Below are positions 1 to 11,300 of a DNA stretch of 64,000 nucleotides, one piece after another. Source of the DNA: Amblyornis subalaris (taxonomy: Eukaryota; Chordata; Aves; Passeriformes; Ptilonorhynchidae). Location: assembly GCA_018881555.1 (NCBI GenBank), contig JACAXG010000055.1, positions 4,796,978-4,860,977 of the forward strand, written 5' to 3'. The translations under genes and the position numbers were made by a program. How positions within the stretch are numbered: position 1 is the stretch's first letter; each line of letters begins with the position of its first letter. A model generated the notes under the pieces. That model did not search any database and was not told the DNA's origin. It was given only the letters and a program-made list of their open reading frames with translations.

Positions 1-216
1 AAATACCAAAGCAGTGAGGAGCCAGACATCAGAATGTGTCTTTTTACAGACTTTTTTGTAAGATAACTTACCATTAGGCTTAATAAATTAATATCATTGA
101 TTAGGCACAGATAACCGCAGAACATGTGTAACAGCATTTGTCCACAGTCCTTTATCCTGCTTTCTCCTAAAAGCATTTCTGCAGTGCCTAGTGGCAAAGT
201 TATGATGCTGCCTTAC
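1..216 (-). other. CELSR1: CELSR1 intron, 5' part (runs off the left edge)
   Basis: This is sequence downstream of the donor of exon 217-402. I see no coding match or repeat here. Confidence 0.85.
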
Positions 217-402
217 CTGGTACATCCCATAGTCCAAGGACATGACAGCGAGGTACTTGAGATCTTTACCATCTTTCGCACTCTTCAGCTCTATTAATAA
301 ATGATGCCATTCCCCATCACTGACTCGTGACTGGCTCATCTTCAAACTAGCAACCTGGCTCAGGCCACTGTACACTTCAAACTGCACGTAGTTGTTCAGT
401 AT
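217..402 (-). CDS. CELSR1: CELSR1 exon: laminin G domain 2, second part
   Basis: This 186-bp exon has acceptor CAACAG|ATACTG and donor TACCAG|GTAAGG. It is symmetric at phase 0 and encodes exactly 62 residues, beginning ILNNYVQFEV, with the LamG motif VSDGEWHHLLIELK in the middle and ending LDYGMYQ. This is the last exon in the window; the remainder of LamG2 and everything C-terminal to it lie past the left edge. The residues SAKDGKDLKYLAV in the loop are less conserved than the flanks. No cysteine or sequon is present. Confidence 0.96.
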
Positions 403-860
403 CTGTTGAAAAAGAAAATCAAATCTTTTTTTGCTACATATTTGTATTTGATGCAGAAGGAGGTGGAGGGCAAGATAATAACATTTCTTAAGACAACCCA
501 AAGGGGAAAAAAGCCCAAAGAGTAAAGACAGGAATGCTTGCAAGAGCTCCTTGTATAACTGTGGACATTCAGACTCCAACTTATCTTACACACAAAAAAC
601 CCCAAAGCAATAGACACATTTTTTACATCTACATTAATCCCCACTACTACCTCTGATGAAAAAAATAATCTTAAATGAATATGATTTTTATAACAATATT
701 TTGATCATTCATTTTTTGATCTTTGTAAAAGGCTAAAGTAATGATATGTTTTTATTGACGCGCATTTAGTTGGGTGGATGAAACTACGCAGTTCATCTGG
801 CCATATCCACTGATGGAGCAGTATTAATTCTTTTCTAACCAAAAGCAGGCACCATTTTAC
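403..860 (-). other. CELSR1: CELSR1 intron, 458 bp
   Basis: This short intron lies between the two LamG2 exons. It is AT-rich, and nothing beyond its splice signals is recognised. Confidence 0.93.
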
Positions 861-1027
861 CTGAATGTTGATCTTNGATGCAGCCCCAGCATTGGCTTGC
901 ATTAGCATGCCATTGACTTTCCGGGTTCTGAACATCAGCCCGATGTACCATGGCACAGAGATGGTAATGTCAAGGTCACTCCAAATGATAATGCTCTCAC
1001 CACTGAAACGCTGAGGAGAAGGCATTG
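861..1027 (-). CDS. CELSR1: CELSR1 exon: laminin G domain 2, first part
   Basis: This 167-bp exon has acceptor TTTACAG|CAATGC and donor ATTCAG|GTAAAA. It completes an Ala codon and encodes 55 further residues from MPSPQRFSGESIIIWSDLDI through PWYIGLMFRTRKVNG to KINIQ. The stretch SDLDITISVPWYIGLMFRTR is one of the clearest CELSR1-type segments in the window; CELSR2 differs strongly here as I recall it. The N at 876 is the third base of TCN and so still Ser. The acceptor lies only 3 bases upstream of an in-frame ATG, which could mislead gene predictors into calling a start here. Confidence 0.96.
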
Positions 1028-4000
1028 CTGTAAATCAAAATACAGAAGAGAAACAGTTGATATCCTTTTGGAAAGATGTTAAGAGGAAAAATAATGCTAT
1101 GTCGCAGTGATGACACAAGGGAGCTAGTCCCACTTCCACTGAGCTATATTCAGTCTACTATGGATTAAGAGCCAGTCTAGGAGAGTTACTGTGAAGCAGT
1201 TGATAATACCGTACATTCACAACCTACCCTGGTTGTGGGGTAGACATCTTGTCTTGGTGCCTGTACTCAAAAGCAGCACCTCCACACTGCTATGGCATTA
1301 CCCACGTGAGAGCTGTTCCTAGAAAGGTAAGCTCAGGATCCCTGCTGATACAGTTCTGCTGGTGAGTGGGTGGACAGAGCAGGAAGTATGAGGGCAACAG
1401 TTGCTGCAGATGTTTTCAACATAACCTTGATTACCTGCTTCTAATTAACAGATTAAACACAGGCTGGGAGGCAACAGGAAATATGAATTAATTATGAATA
1501 CTCCAGGGCCAGATTATTCAGCTGTCCCAGCTACACAGCCTTTTCACAGGNAGAAAGTTTGTGTGGAATTTCCTTGAATATTTTGAGGTGACAGCTGAAA
1601 AGCTGCCCTCCTCTCTAACCTTGCATGAGCACAGCTCCTGCAGGGAGACACCAATGACAGCCTTCAATAAAAAACACTTTGCTGATGGAAAATAGGGGAA
1701 CACCCACCCCCTTGGACTTTTAAAGTTCTAATCCTTGGTAACAGGAGCTACAGTACCATGGATTAGTTGATCCCACTGATTAGAAGCACAGATTAAATCA
1801 TGGGAGCTATGTGCTATTTGCAGCACCTCATATGACACCTCCACCGTGTGTGGCACTTCGTAGTGGGATCTACAGTCAGCCCCTGCCTGAGGTCTTTACT
1901 TGTGGGCATGTTGGTGAAGTTCATGGCAGCTTTTTGCCAGTGGAAGCAGGCCTTAGAGACTGGGTTCAAGCACCTCAGATTAGCACCCAGCCTTTTAACT
2001 CAGCATNTGCTGGGTCCATGTAGTTGGTCAGTGAGATGACAGGGCTTATCAGTCTTTCCCCTTCTGCTCCACACTACCATATCTGCTGACACTTTCTGGA
2101 TTTTTTTGTAGTTGGAGAGATCATATATATACAAATGTGTACGTGTTACTATGAAATGGCAGGTCCTTAGAAAAAGGTGGATGGACGACACCATAGCAGA
2201 AAATGGAGTGAAGTTGATGTGAAGTTGCATTTTTTTGAGGAATAAACCCAACCCCAAATTCTGATACATCTGCCTTGCTGATGTCTATAAAGGGAAAGGC
2301 TGGATCAGGGAGTGGAGTGCAGGGGTTGGAGGAAAGTGCAAGCTCTTTAGCTTCCTCTTTGTGAGAAACAAAAGTCAGAGACTACTGGGCTACCAGGCTA
2401 CCACTAGTCAAGCCAGAGGTGTAACTTGACTTGCCCTTCTCTGAGATGTGGTTACCCAACCACCCCACACCAGGCTAAGTGCAGGCAGCCCCAAGGGACA
2501 GCCCTTCTCCCTCCTGCTCCAGCCTAGGATCTCCCCTTTGCAGTCATACTCATCACAAATGCCAGCGAGGGCACATGGTGAAACAATTGCAGCATAGCCT
2601 GCTCTTGCAAACCAGACAGCAACTTAAAAAAAGATTGTCACCAGATACAGATGTCCCTAGCTTGCTTAAAACTTGAATGCAGTGCTTGAGTTCTGGCTGT
2701 CTGGGCCAGGGCACAATGCATCANCCTGCACTGCACCACATCAATGTGAAAGTAACCAGGACATGAGTGCTGAGCAGGATTATTTCCTCCTGCTCCACCT
2801 GTGCAAAAGCCAGTCTTCTCCTTTGTCCTCTGCCCTACTGACCTTCACAATGACTTCAACTTCCAACTTTGCTGCTGGTTTTCTAGACCGTTGCTGAGAT
2901 TTTTAAATCCATCTGCCTCTGGAGAGCAGAGCCAGGATGCAAACCTTGCAGGCTTCCCACCTGCTGGAGGCTGGGAATGCTGTCTGCAAGCATTTCAGCT
3001 TTGCTCCTGAGAGAACTGGACTGCCATGGCAATTAGCCACCTTCTTCCATTTCTCACTGGTGGTGACTTTCTGTACTTGCAAATACCATTCCCTTCCCAC
3101 ACCTTCTCCAAACTTCCCTCCCTTCCCTGGGGCCAGGGTGCATCTTCCCCTGCTAGTTAAATAGAAAGCCCCATTTGTCAGCCCCCTCTGACCTCCCTCT
3201 TTCCCTCAGCCCCTCCTCATGCGTGGGACCAGGAGTCTCCACAGAGGGGCTGGTGGCCACATCCAATATCCCCAGATGGGACTTGGCCACCCCTGTCACC
3301 ACAGAGGTGAGCCCACGTGCTTTCCAGCACAGCATCTCCCTGNCATCGGCAGTGCAGTGATGCAAACTAATTGTGTGCTCGGGGTTTGTCACTTGGAAGC
3401 ACTGCCTGTGCATCTAAATACACTCTAAAGAGACTCCTACATTTAATAGGCCNTCAGAAAGACATGAGGGCTATTCCCTGTAGAGACAGAGGGCCTGGGG
3501 AAACATGCTGCCAACATCCCACTGGATGTCACCTGCAATTTGGGTGCTGGACATATGAAAGCTTATGTTTAGGTGCAGACCTGTGGTGTTCAGCCCAAGG
3601 CTAGTGCAATGACATTGGCCATCCAAGACTGAGTCAGACACAGCTGCTAGATCTTCTTCACAGAATTGCAATACCTAATATTTCAAAAGAAATTAATTAC
3701 AATAAAGGTGAAACTAATTTTTCCTTAATTTTATCTCCCTTCTATACATCAGCAGAGGGAGATGGGAGCTGCCAGAAGGTGAGTTAGCAGGTTCTAGGAG
3801 GGTAGTGAAGATAAAACACCTCATCCTCACTAGTGCAGACCAAATCCCAGAGTTTCTGAAGAGCAGAAAATAAAAAAGGTGATTGGTAACCTGCCAAAGT
3901 CTTTGTCCTCTGTGAGCTTGAAGCAAATCCAGCACTGCCAAAGGGATTGAAGAAATGCAGCAGTCAATCACTCCTACTCAAAAATGCAAATATTCTATCT

Positions 4001-5001
4001 AAGCCTTTTTAAAAAATATGTGCCTAATAATAACTAATGCTGTTAGGATCATAGCTGAGCATTCAAATGAGCAACCTGAAAGACAGGAGTATAGCATATC
4101 TGTGATTCCTCCCGACTTTAACTTCAGGCTCCTGAAATCTTGGGTCACATTCCAGAAAAATCCATTTCTTTCTTGGCTTGCAATTTTTCCATGGGGACAC
4201 TCTGGCCCACAAATATCATCAAAGAAGCAAGCAGCCTGCTGCCCTCAAACTATCAGAAAAACCCCACAAACCGAGGCATCAGTAAGAACATGGGGTTATA
4301 GAGTGACAAAGGGGACATGCAGGAATGCAGAGTGCAGGAGGCAGAGGTGACAGATGGGGTGGGGAAGGCTGTGCTGCTGTGACTGTCATCATCTCTGATG
4401 ATGAAATTCACCTGAAATTAAAATGAGTTTCCAGTGAACTACAGAGCAGTTCTGAGATGATTTTCTAATCCCAAGCTTTATGGTTTGGTCTTGAGTTTGG
4501 TATAAGAAAATAACTAATAAAACAAACATTTGATCAAATTCTAAATTTCCATTTGAAAGCTAAGACAAAGACAGAGGGAAGGATAGTCTTTGCGTGTGAC
4601 AGCAGTACTCCCCATTTACAGCAATACAGGTCACACCATAGCTGGGCCCTGGCACTCCCCTCAGGATACATCAGATTTGGTTTGTACAACAGAGACCAGC
4701 CAATCATGAAGAAAGCAACAGAACTTTACCAACAAAGATACTTGACGTGAGACACATGGAAAAATCAGATCTTCATACAAACCTGGGAAGCTCAAAATAT
4801 TTGAGGTGCTGCTACAGAATGCAGGTATCAGGCTAGGAGCAATAATAAAAGCTCTGGGCTCTGTGTGAGGTGGAGCATAGGAAGAGGTCTCCATCATTCC
4901 TTTTCCCTGCTCTTCACTGTGCAAACTTTTATTTCCAAGACAGAAACTTAACCATGTGTCCTCTCCTCTTAAGCTAATATTGCTGCTTCTCAGGTAAGGA
5001 G

Positions 5002-5101
5002 AGAGTGGTTGTCACCACCTAGATCTGGGCCAGAGTGAGGGATACTGTGCTAGAGTGGTTGCCACCACCTAGATCTGGGCCAGAGTGAGGGATACTGTGC
5101 T
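5002..5101. repeat. 50-bp tandem duplication
   Basis: Copies at 5002-5051 and 5052-5101 begin AGAGTGGTT and include CCACCTAGATCTGGGCCAGA. They differ at one base (GTCACC versus GCCACC). Confidence 0.96.
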
Positions 5102-5645
5102 AAAGGGGTTTGCAAATACCTGTGGTGTGCTCACCTCAGCTTGGAGACCTGCTGTTCCAGGGTCCACACCCTGCTGAGAGCAATCAAAAATATCTGCTTT
5201 GGGGTAGATATATCAAAAGAACAAAATCCTTGATCAGACTGCAAAACTATTCTGGGCTAAGTTTCACAGGGGATAGTGAAAACAAACACCTACCACATCT
5301 GCATCATGGGCCAGAATTTGGCCTTCTGCTTCTAGGAAAGCCATGCCTAGTAGAAACAGGGTTTTTTTCCTGGAAGCCTCCAGGAAGACTCCAAAGGAGC
5401 AGTCACCTTACAGCACCAACCCCATGGGACTCCTGACACAGGTGATCCTCACTTCTAGGGAAGAAACTGACTGCAAGTTCTTCACACCCTATAAAACTCA
5501 CCTGCTGCTCCTTCCTTATCCTTTAGTAATGAGGTTTTACACATATATGCACATTGTATTCAATCAAAGAGAAATCCAGTAAAACTGTAAGTGCTCGTAC
5601 TTAGCAGAGAATGCCTTCTTGCCAAAAAGTGGTGATTAAAACTGC

Positions 5646-5727
5646 ACATTCANCCCCAGTTTGAGTCAAAGCCCAGCAAAGTCAGTGGGATTCTTTCCAC
5701 TGATTTAAAGGGGCTTAGGATCAGGCT
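5646..5727. repeat. Probable ancient amniote interspersed repeat
   Basis: CAAAGTCAGTGGGATTCTTT, then CACTGATTTAAAGGGGCTTA and GGATCAGGC resemble an old, widely dispersed amniote element with a palindromic ATTGACTTCAATGGG-type core. I cannot assign the family. Confidence 0.45.
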
Positions 5728-6008
5728 TTTTTACTATAAACAAATTACTAAATACTGCCAAGTGCTTTGGAACTACTTTGCTTATGTAAGTAAATCAATG
5801 AAAGCTGCTTTTATTCATGACAGTACGTCATTTACTATATANGGGATCTTCAAAACTATTTCAAATAGATAATGGCTGACTTTTAATCTCAACTGAAATC
5901 TTCTATTACCCTTAAGCATCAGAGTTGGACACATGTGCTATGAGATGTTAATGACAGGTAATGAAACGTGCACACATGACAATGCATGAAGAGCTCTTTG
6001 CATCCTAC

Positions 6009-6134
6009 CTTGCTCACAGTTTTTCCCTCCGTAGCGCACGGGGCACTCACAGATGTACGTGTTCCACTTGTTGATGCACGTGCCTCCATTCTGGCACCAG
6101 TTGGTTTCACAATAGTTCCTCTGCGCTGCACAGC
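6009..6134 (-). CDS. CELSR1: CELSR1 exon: EGF-like domain 4 (symmetric phase-1 exon)
   Basis: This 126-bp exon has acceptor TTTCAG|GCTGTG and donor AGCAAG|GTAGGA. It enters and leaves at phase 1, the classic symmetric EGF module. Its first whole codon is the Cys that probably closes LamG1. A complete EGF follows with Cys at residues 8, 13, 19, 28, 30 and 39. Residues 19-30 read CINKWNTYICEC and fit the Asx-hydroxylation consensus C-x-[DN]-x4-[FY]-x-C-x-C exactly, with Asn 21 as the candidate hydroxylated residue. The domain separates the two laminin G domains. Skipping this exon would keep frame but remove the whole EGF and the LamG1-closing cysteine. Confidence 0.97.
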
Positions 6135-7159
6135 CTGAAATTCAGGAAAACCATTACTTTGCATGATTTTAACAAGAAAAAGGCTCTGAATGACTGTATT
6201 TGAGTTTTTATGTAAAAAGAAGACACAACCATTACAGGTTTGGGGTTTTTGCNTTTTTTTTNAAATATTTTTAAAGTCAGTGAAGCAAAATGTGGATGGC
6301 AAAAGTTCATGTGAGCTGATCANGTGTCAAATTCATAAAGACAAGTCTGTCTATCGAAGGCATATGCTACGATTCCCTTCTTAATCTGCGATCAACGCAA
6401 CATACTTTAGAACTGCAATTTAGCTCTCACACAGACCTTCAGCAGCATGGACAGAAGGGACTTTCCATTTTTGTGTGTAAGAGCCAGTTTTAGGATGATG
6501 AGAACATTCTGTACACCTAATCAGCAGAACTAATCCTGAGCAGGGATCCAAGGACTGGAAACCAAATCCGAACCTCCAACAGGCTGCTTCANGAAGCAGG
6601 TTTCAGATTTGGTGGATTGCAGAATTTTATTTACAGAACAAACACAGTTTATTAAAAAGTCATTAGAAGTGTTGTCTTTTTCATGAACTAATCCCACTGG
6701 CTTTCAGAGCAAAACGACATTTAATAGGTAGTTAAAAAATAGAAGAAGAAAAGTTAATTGAGGAGTAAATTCCTGGCTGAAACTCCTAGCAATGAAGAAA
6801 GTCTAAAGAAGCCCAGTCCCTTCCTGTGTGGTGCTGAATCCTGGAAGTGTGCCCTGTGCCACGGGCTATTGTGCGCCTCCCTGGCACAGGTGTGGACTGC
6901 ACCTTGCTCAAACAAACGAGGTCTGGCCAGAGACATGGTGGTAGCACAATGCCCAGCAGCACCTTAAGTCACTGCCCCACGGCTGCTTTGCCCTCAGCAG
7001 TGCTAACGGGGACATGGGTCATTTCAGAACCCTCTGTNCCCTGCCCCTTCCTGGGGTTCCTGGCAGTGCTGGCCCCCTCGGCAGCCTAAGCCCTGCTGCA
7101 CACACAGCTATTGCAGAGACCTTTCTCATGTTGACCTTTGGGGCACCAGTTGCCCATAC
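6135..7159 (-). other. CELSR1: CELSR1 intron, 1025 bp
   Basis: This intron lies between the last LamG1 exon and the EGF4 exon. A poly-T stretch interrupted by Ns lies at 6253-6262; no gene or repeat family is recognised. Confidence 0.93.
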
Positions 7160-7323
7160 CTGGCAGAGTGCCATTATTGGCAATGAAACCAGCCATGTCG
7201 ATGGGCTTGCTGTCGATGGAGAGGTTCCTCATGCAGCCAATGAACTGCCTGTTGTGCACCGGGAAATCTTCAGGCAAGTTTGGGACACCGCCNAGGAGGA
7301 GAGGGCCAGTTAGGTCCAAAGAT
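7160..7323 (-). CDS. CELSR1: CELSR1 exon: laminin G domain 1, C-terminal part
   Basis: This 164-bp exon has acceptor TTCTTCAG|ATCTTT and donor CCAG|GTATGG. Its 54 whole codons start SLDLTGPLL and GGVPNLPEDFPVHNRQFIGC and end DMAGFIANNGTLP. FIGCMRNLSID is the conserved closing motif of LamG1; its Cys probably pairs with the Cys at the start of the next exon, closing the domain. Two sequons are present, NLS and NGT. The N at 7293 is the third base of a CTN codon, which is Leu whatever the base, so the protein is not ambiguous there. Confidence 0.97.
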
Positions 7324-8235
7324 CTGAAGAAACAAAGAAATGCTCGCAATTTCTTGCAAAGAGTTTGTTTTGTTCTTTATCTTACTGCTTCCATAAGCAC
7401 ATTTGAGCTGTTGCCATGCACTTCCCTCTGCTACATGAGTACTTCCAGAGCTTGTAATCAAAGGACCTTCCTGTAACACTAACTTTCAGCTTAGGAGATG
7501 TCATGTGCATACAGGATCCAGTGACCTAACAGAGGCCACTATGAAGAAAGAAAGGAAAATTATAGAAAAATGTGCACCCACAGGATGCTTGTTTCTGACT
7601 CCAGTCAGGCAGGGACTGGCTGATGCTGCTCAGCGCAAAGGTTGAGACACTGTACATTTTTATATAATGACTTAGTTATTATATAGTGCCAACCCTTTTA
7701 AAATCCTCTGAAGACCTCAGTCTTAATAACATTTAGGGGATGCAAGTTCTACTAAAAGATTCCGTACCGTGTGAGAAGTGTTATCATCTGGTCATTTGGA
7801 TTAGCCCCAGTTTTTATGGTGTGCTCTTCTCTTGGAATATTAGAGCACCATGTGTATCTCAATGGTCTTTCTGCTATCAGTCACTACTTTATATCCCCTC
7901 TATGTCACTTGCTGTTCATCTCCTTTTTAAACTCAAAAGTACTAATGCTTTTCTTGTCTTTGTTCACAGGGAACCTTTTTTCATGCCTAATGATTTTCAA
8001 TGGTTGTTTGTGTATATCCTTTATTTCTACCTCCTTTTAAAACAGGATTTTTAACTTAAATGATGGAAGTAAATGCCATCTCCCAAACTAAACCCTGTTA
8101 CTTTTTCTTGTTACACCACACCCATTTTTCCAGCTTACTGGTTAATCACTTAGTGCTTAGTGGTTAATCACATACTGTTGACTCTCCATTGGAAGAAGAG
8201 AATGAGTGGAAAACACAAATATAGNGAATCCTTAC
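7324..8235 (-). other. CELSR1: CELSR1 intron, 912 bp
   Basis: This intron lies between two LamG1 exons. It holds two direct copies of TGGTTAATCAC at 8139-8149 and 8161-8171 and is otherwise featureless to me. Confidence 0.93.
8139..8171. repeat. 11-bp direct repeat with HNF1/homeobox-like core
   Basis: TGGTTAATCAC occurs at 8139-8149 and 8161-8171, spaced 22 bases start to start. Confidence 0.85.
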
Positions 8236-8393
8236 TTTTTTGAGCCGGTCTGAGTCCCCTGGGCAGCACAGGTGTAGTTTCCAATGAGGCTCCCAAAGCG
8301 CACAGCCACTGCTGTGTCACAGTCATCCACAGTCACCACAGCCACCTTCTCTCCAGAAGGCCCATGGGGAATTCCTAATCGGCCAATGTTTGG
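8236..8393 (-). CDS. CELSR1: CELSR1 exon: laminin G domain 1, fourth part
   Basis: This 158-bp exon has acceptor TTTTGAAG|CCAAAC and donor CAAAAAA|GTAAGG. It encodes 52 whole codons, from PNIGRLGIPHGPSGEKVAVV through TVDDCDTAVAVRF to AAQGTQTGSK, plus two bases of the next Lys codon. It contains two cysteines (DDC and YTC) and one sequon, NYT. The PNIG start matches CELSR1 better than the PLLGQ start I recall for CELSR2. The acceptor ends in GAAG rather than the usual CAG and follows a run of T, so it reads as a usable but slightly weaker acceptor. Six A bases abut the donor. Confidence 0.96.
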
Positions 8394-11300
8394 CTTCAAA
8401 AAATAAATGGCACACGTCATACAGTGCTACATACACATGGAATTTAAATGCTGCTTCAATCAGCTCAACAACAGACTCCTTACTATCCCCCAAAGGGGAC
8501 AAAAATAGAATACATAAACAAAACAGCAGAAGTTAGGTTGTCCTATGATATCTGGGCAAGGAAAAACCCCGATGGATGACTTCTATCAGAGCACACACAT
8601 GCTCAGTATGATACACAGGGTGGTCAGAAGTGGCTTTGGTCTTCTCCACTGCTGAACCACTTTGGCCCAAATCACTTGAAACAGGTGTTTTCTCAGTTCC
8701 GCATAGCAAATTCTAATAAATTATGCTCATTTTGTATCTCTTCACCCCAAGTGAATGAAAACGCTAAAATGATGTAATATTACAACTGGGGCTTTAAAGG
8801 CTGAAATCAAATTTTTCTGATTGGTGTACTTTGTCAGGGCTACCAGAAACTCAGGCTCAGGCCCCTGTAAAGGCTCTAATGAAAGGTGACTGGGAAGGAG
8901 CTTAGATGAAACCTGCTTGTTCCAGCTANGAGAAGGAGGGCACGAAAAACCACTGACCATTGCTTGGCCGGCTGAGAAGCCCACAGTTTCTAGTTACAGG
9001 AGAATAGAGAACAATGACCTTGGAGCTGGACAATCAAAAATAATGGATGGATCTGTGCAGACACTCTCATGCAGGCACACAGACTGACACTGCAGGTGTA
9101 GCACGGAAGTTGGGAAGAAAGCGTGTTTTAGAGTGGCAATAAAAGCTCTGGCTTTTCCTCACCTCTGGCTTCTCCCAGGCATTAGAAAACTCCTGCCCAC
9201 CTAATCACAACATGTCTTGGTGAACGTGAGCCACAAAACTAGAATTATCACACTCAGCTTCACACCCCCACTGTTACTGGCTCACTCTGCCAGTCACCTG
9301 CCATCAGTTGTCGTTCTCCCCATTTCAGCACCTACTGAGTGGGGAAATTCAGTGATCCCAACAGACACAAAAGCCTATGGAACCACCAGGAATTCAATCC
9401 CAACCATCAAACTTCTGTGCCTCCACCACAAACGCATCCTTCATAATGTCCACTAATTTTGTAACTGCTGAGATGTAACCTAGGGTGACTGACAGGAGAT
9501 GATGTTTGCTGTGCAGAAACTCGAGAGACAGATTTGTCCAGTAGAAAAGTGCATTATGACTGTTAAAAAAGGGGTGCATGTATAAACAGCAGCATAGCAG
9601 CCTCGGTGAAGAACTAGAAAATTCTGTAAGAAAACTGTTTCCGTGTCTAGTGTTCATATAGAGCCAGGGAGTCTTCATGTACCACCAGTGCAAGATCTCT
9701 GAGGACATTATGGGTACAAGAGAAGGAACGGGCTGAACTCCACTGGCTTTGCTGCTGTTCCTCTGCAGGCAAAGGGGCACCCCACAGGGGTGAAGTCAGC
9801 AGGATCTGACCAGACACACAGCACAACTGAAACTCAAAACATATTTTTATGATGTGTTTATCAACAATAGCTGTAACCATATGAAAATGAAGATGGGTGG
9901 GCATCTCTAGCTTGCAGTACACTTGCTTTAAACCATGTACACTCTATTGTGTTCTGAAATTTCTTATTTGTACAGCGAACAAGGAAGCAGTAAGGGGATA
10001 AATGACTTCTTTCTGTTTCACTTATACACAGATAAATTTGTTAAAATACTTACAACCACTTTCATCATCTGTATAGAGACAGATTTATTTTTAAGAGTAA
10101 TTATTCCAATGTATAAAAAACATTTTTAAAATATGTTTCCTGGTGTTGATTCCAGTTGGAAAGTATTTTCCATTTCCTCTACCAAGAACTAATGTGATCA
10201 CATAGCTTGGCAGTTATTCAGTACAAGGTTTTGACCTCTCTTGAGTGATATTAAGGCAGATTTTATTTTTTCCGATACTGCCTGGACTTTGCTGCTGCCT
10301 AGCTTGGAAAGACAGGAAGCGTACGTATTTGCAGTGCTGAAAATATTATTGTATGCAATGATGGCAATGTTAGTGAGCAGCTTTTCAAAGTAAATGAAAA
10401 AATACATAGAAAACTAACCAACTGACAGGCAGACCTTCCCTTCCAAAATTAAAATGTTTACATTCTGGGTGCTACTTCTATTCATTCGGAGGAATGATTC
10501 GATTAACATTTATGTTCTTGTGCTTCACTGAAATAACCTATTGTTTCTTACATGGGAGCCTTGACAAAGGCAGGGTATTTATTCTCGCAGCAGGGGGTAT
10601 CTGCCCAATGTTAATCACGATTACAACCTGATGAGACTCAGCAGTTTGCAGCTGCTCCTTCACAGTCACTAGCTGCAGTAGCAAATTGATTTTTTTCTAC
10701 TTTTATTTAACATAGAAACTGAAAAGTGTTTCTCTAGAAACTGTTTATTGCAGTACGGATCTCTGGCATCTCTTTGGCTCTGATGACCACACAGAACCAT
10801 AAGGTGATGAAGAAGAAAGGGAATATTCCAGTGAATGAAAAGAAATCTTTTGGCAGTTCAAACCATACTTNTTTCAAACACAAGGTGGTTTTCTGACCAT
10901 GTTAAAAGGCTCATTTGACAGAACAGGCTTTTCCCAAAATGCAAGAATATGTTACNGGGAAAGAGATTTTCTGAGTCATTTAACGGGACAAGGACTCAAA
11001 ATATGTGGCAAGTATTATACTACTCATCCTTTCAACAGCTAACATAGGGAATACTCTATAACTGAAATAACGTGAACTAAATAAGACTTTATCAGAGAAA
11101 GCCCAAGTTAGGAGCTCCTTCAGCAACGAATCATGAAACAGATTGATTCATTAAATATGTTAAATATAGCTTACTGGTGGTGCAAAGGATATTTAGAGTA
11201 TCATGCATTAAAAAAAAAGAATCACTTTGAATAGCTGCATGCAAGAAAGAGAATTAATCCCACACCATGAAACTTGGGATATAATGACAAGAATTCCTAT

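Larger units (their letters stand above)
1028..6008 (-). other. CELSR1: CELSR1 intron, 4981 bp
   Basis: This intron separates the EGF4 and first LamG2 exons. It contains a 50-bp tandem duplication at 5002-5101, a probable ancient amniote repeat near 5646-5727 and at least seven single N bases. The open frames in it are short, overlap on both strands and match nothing known to me. Confidence 0.93.

Noticed and set aside
861..1027. In-frame ATG just after the acceptor as a possible gene start
   Set aside because: The upstream exon joins in frame, and the residues before it (EQA) match CELSR family sequence, so it is an internal Met.
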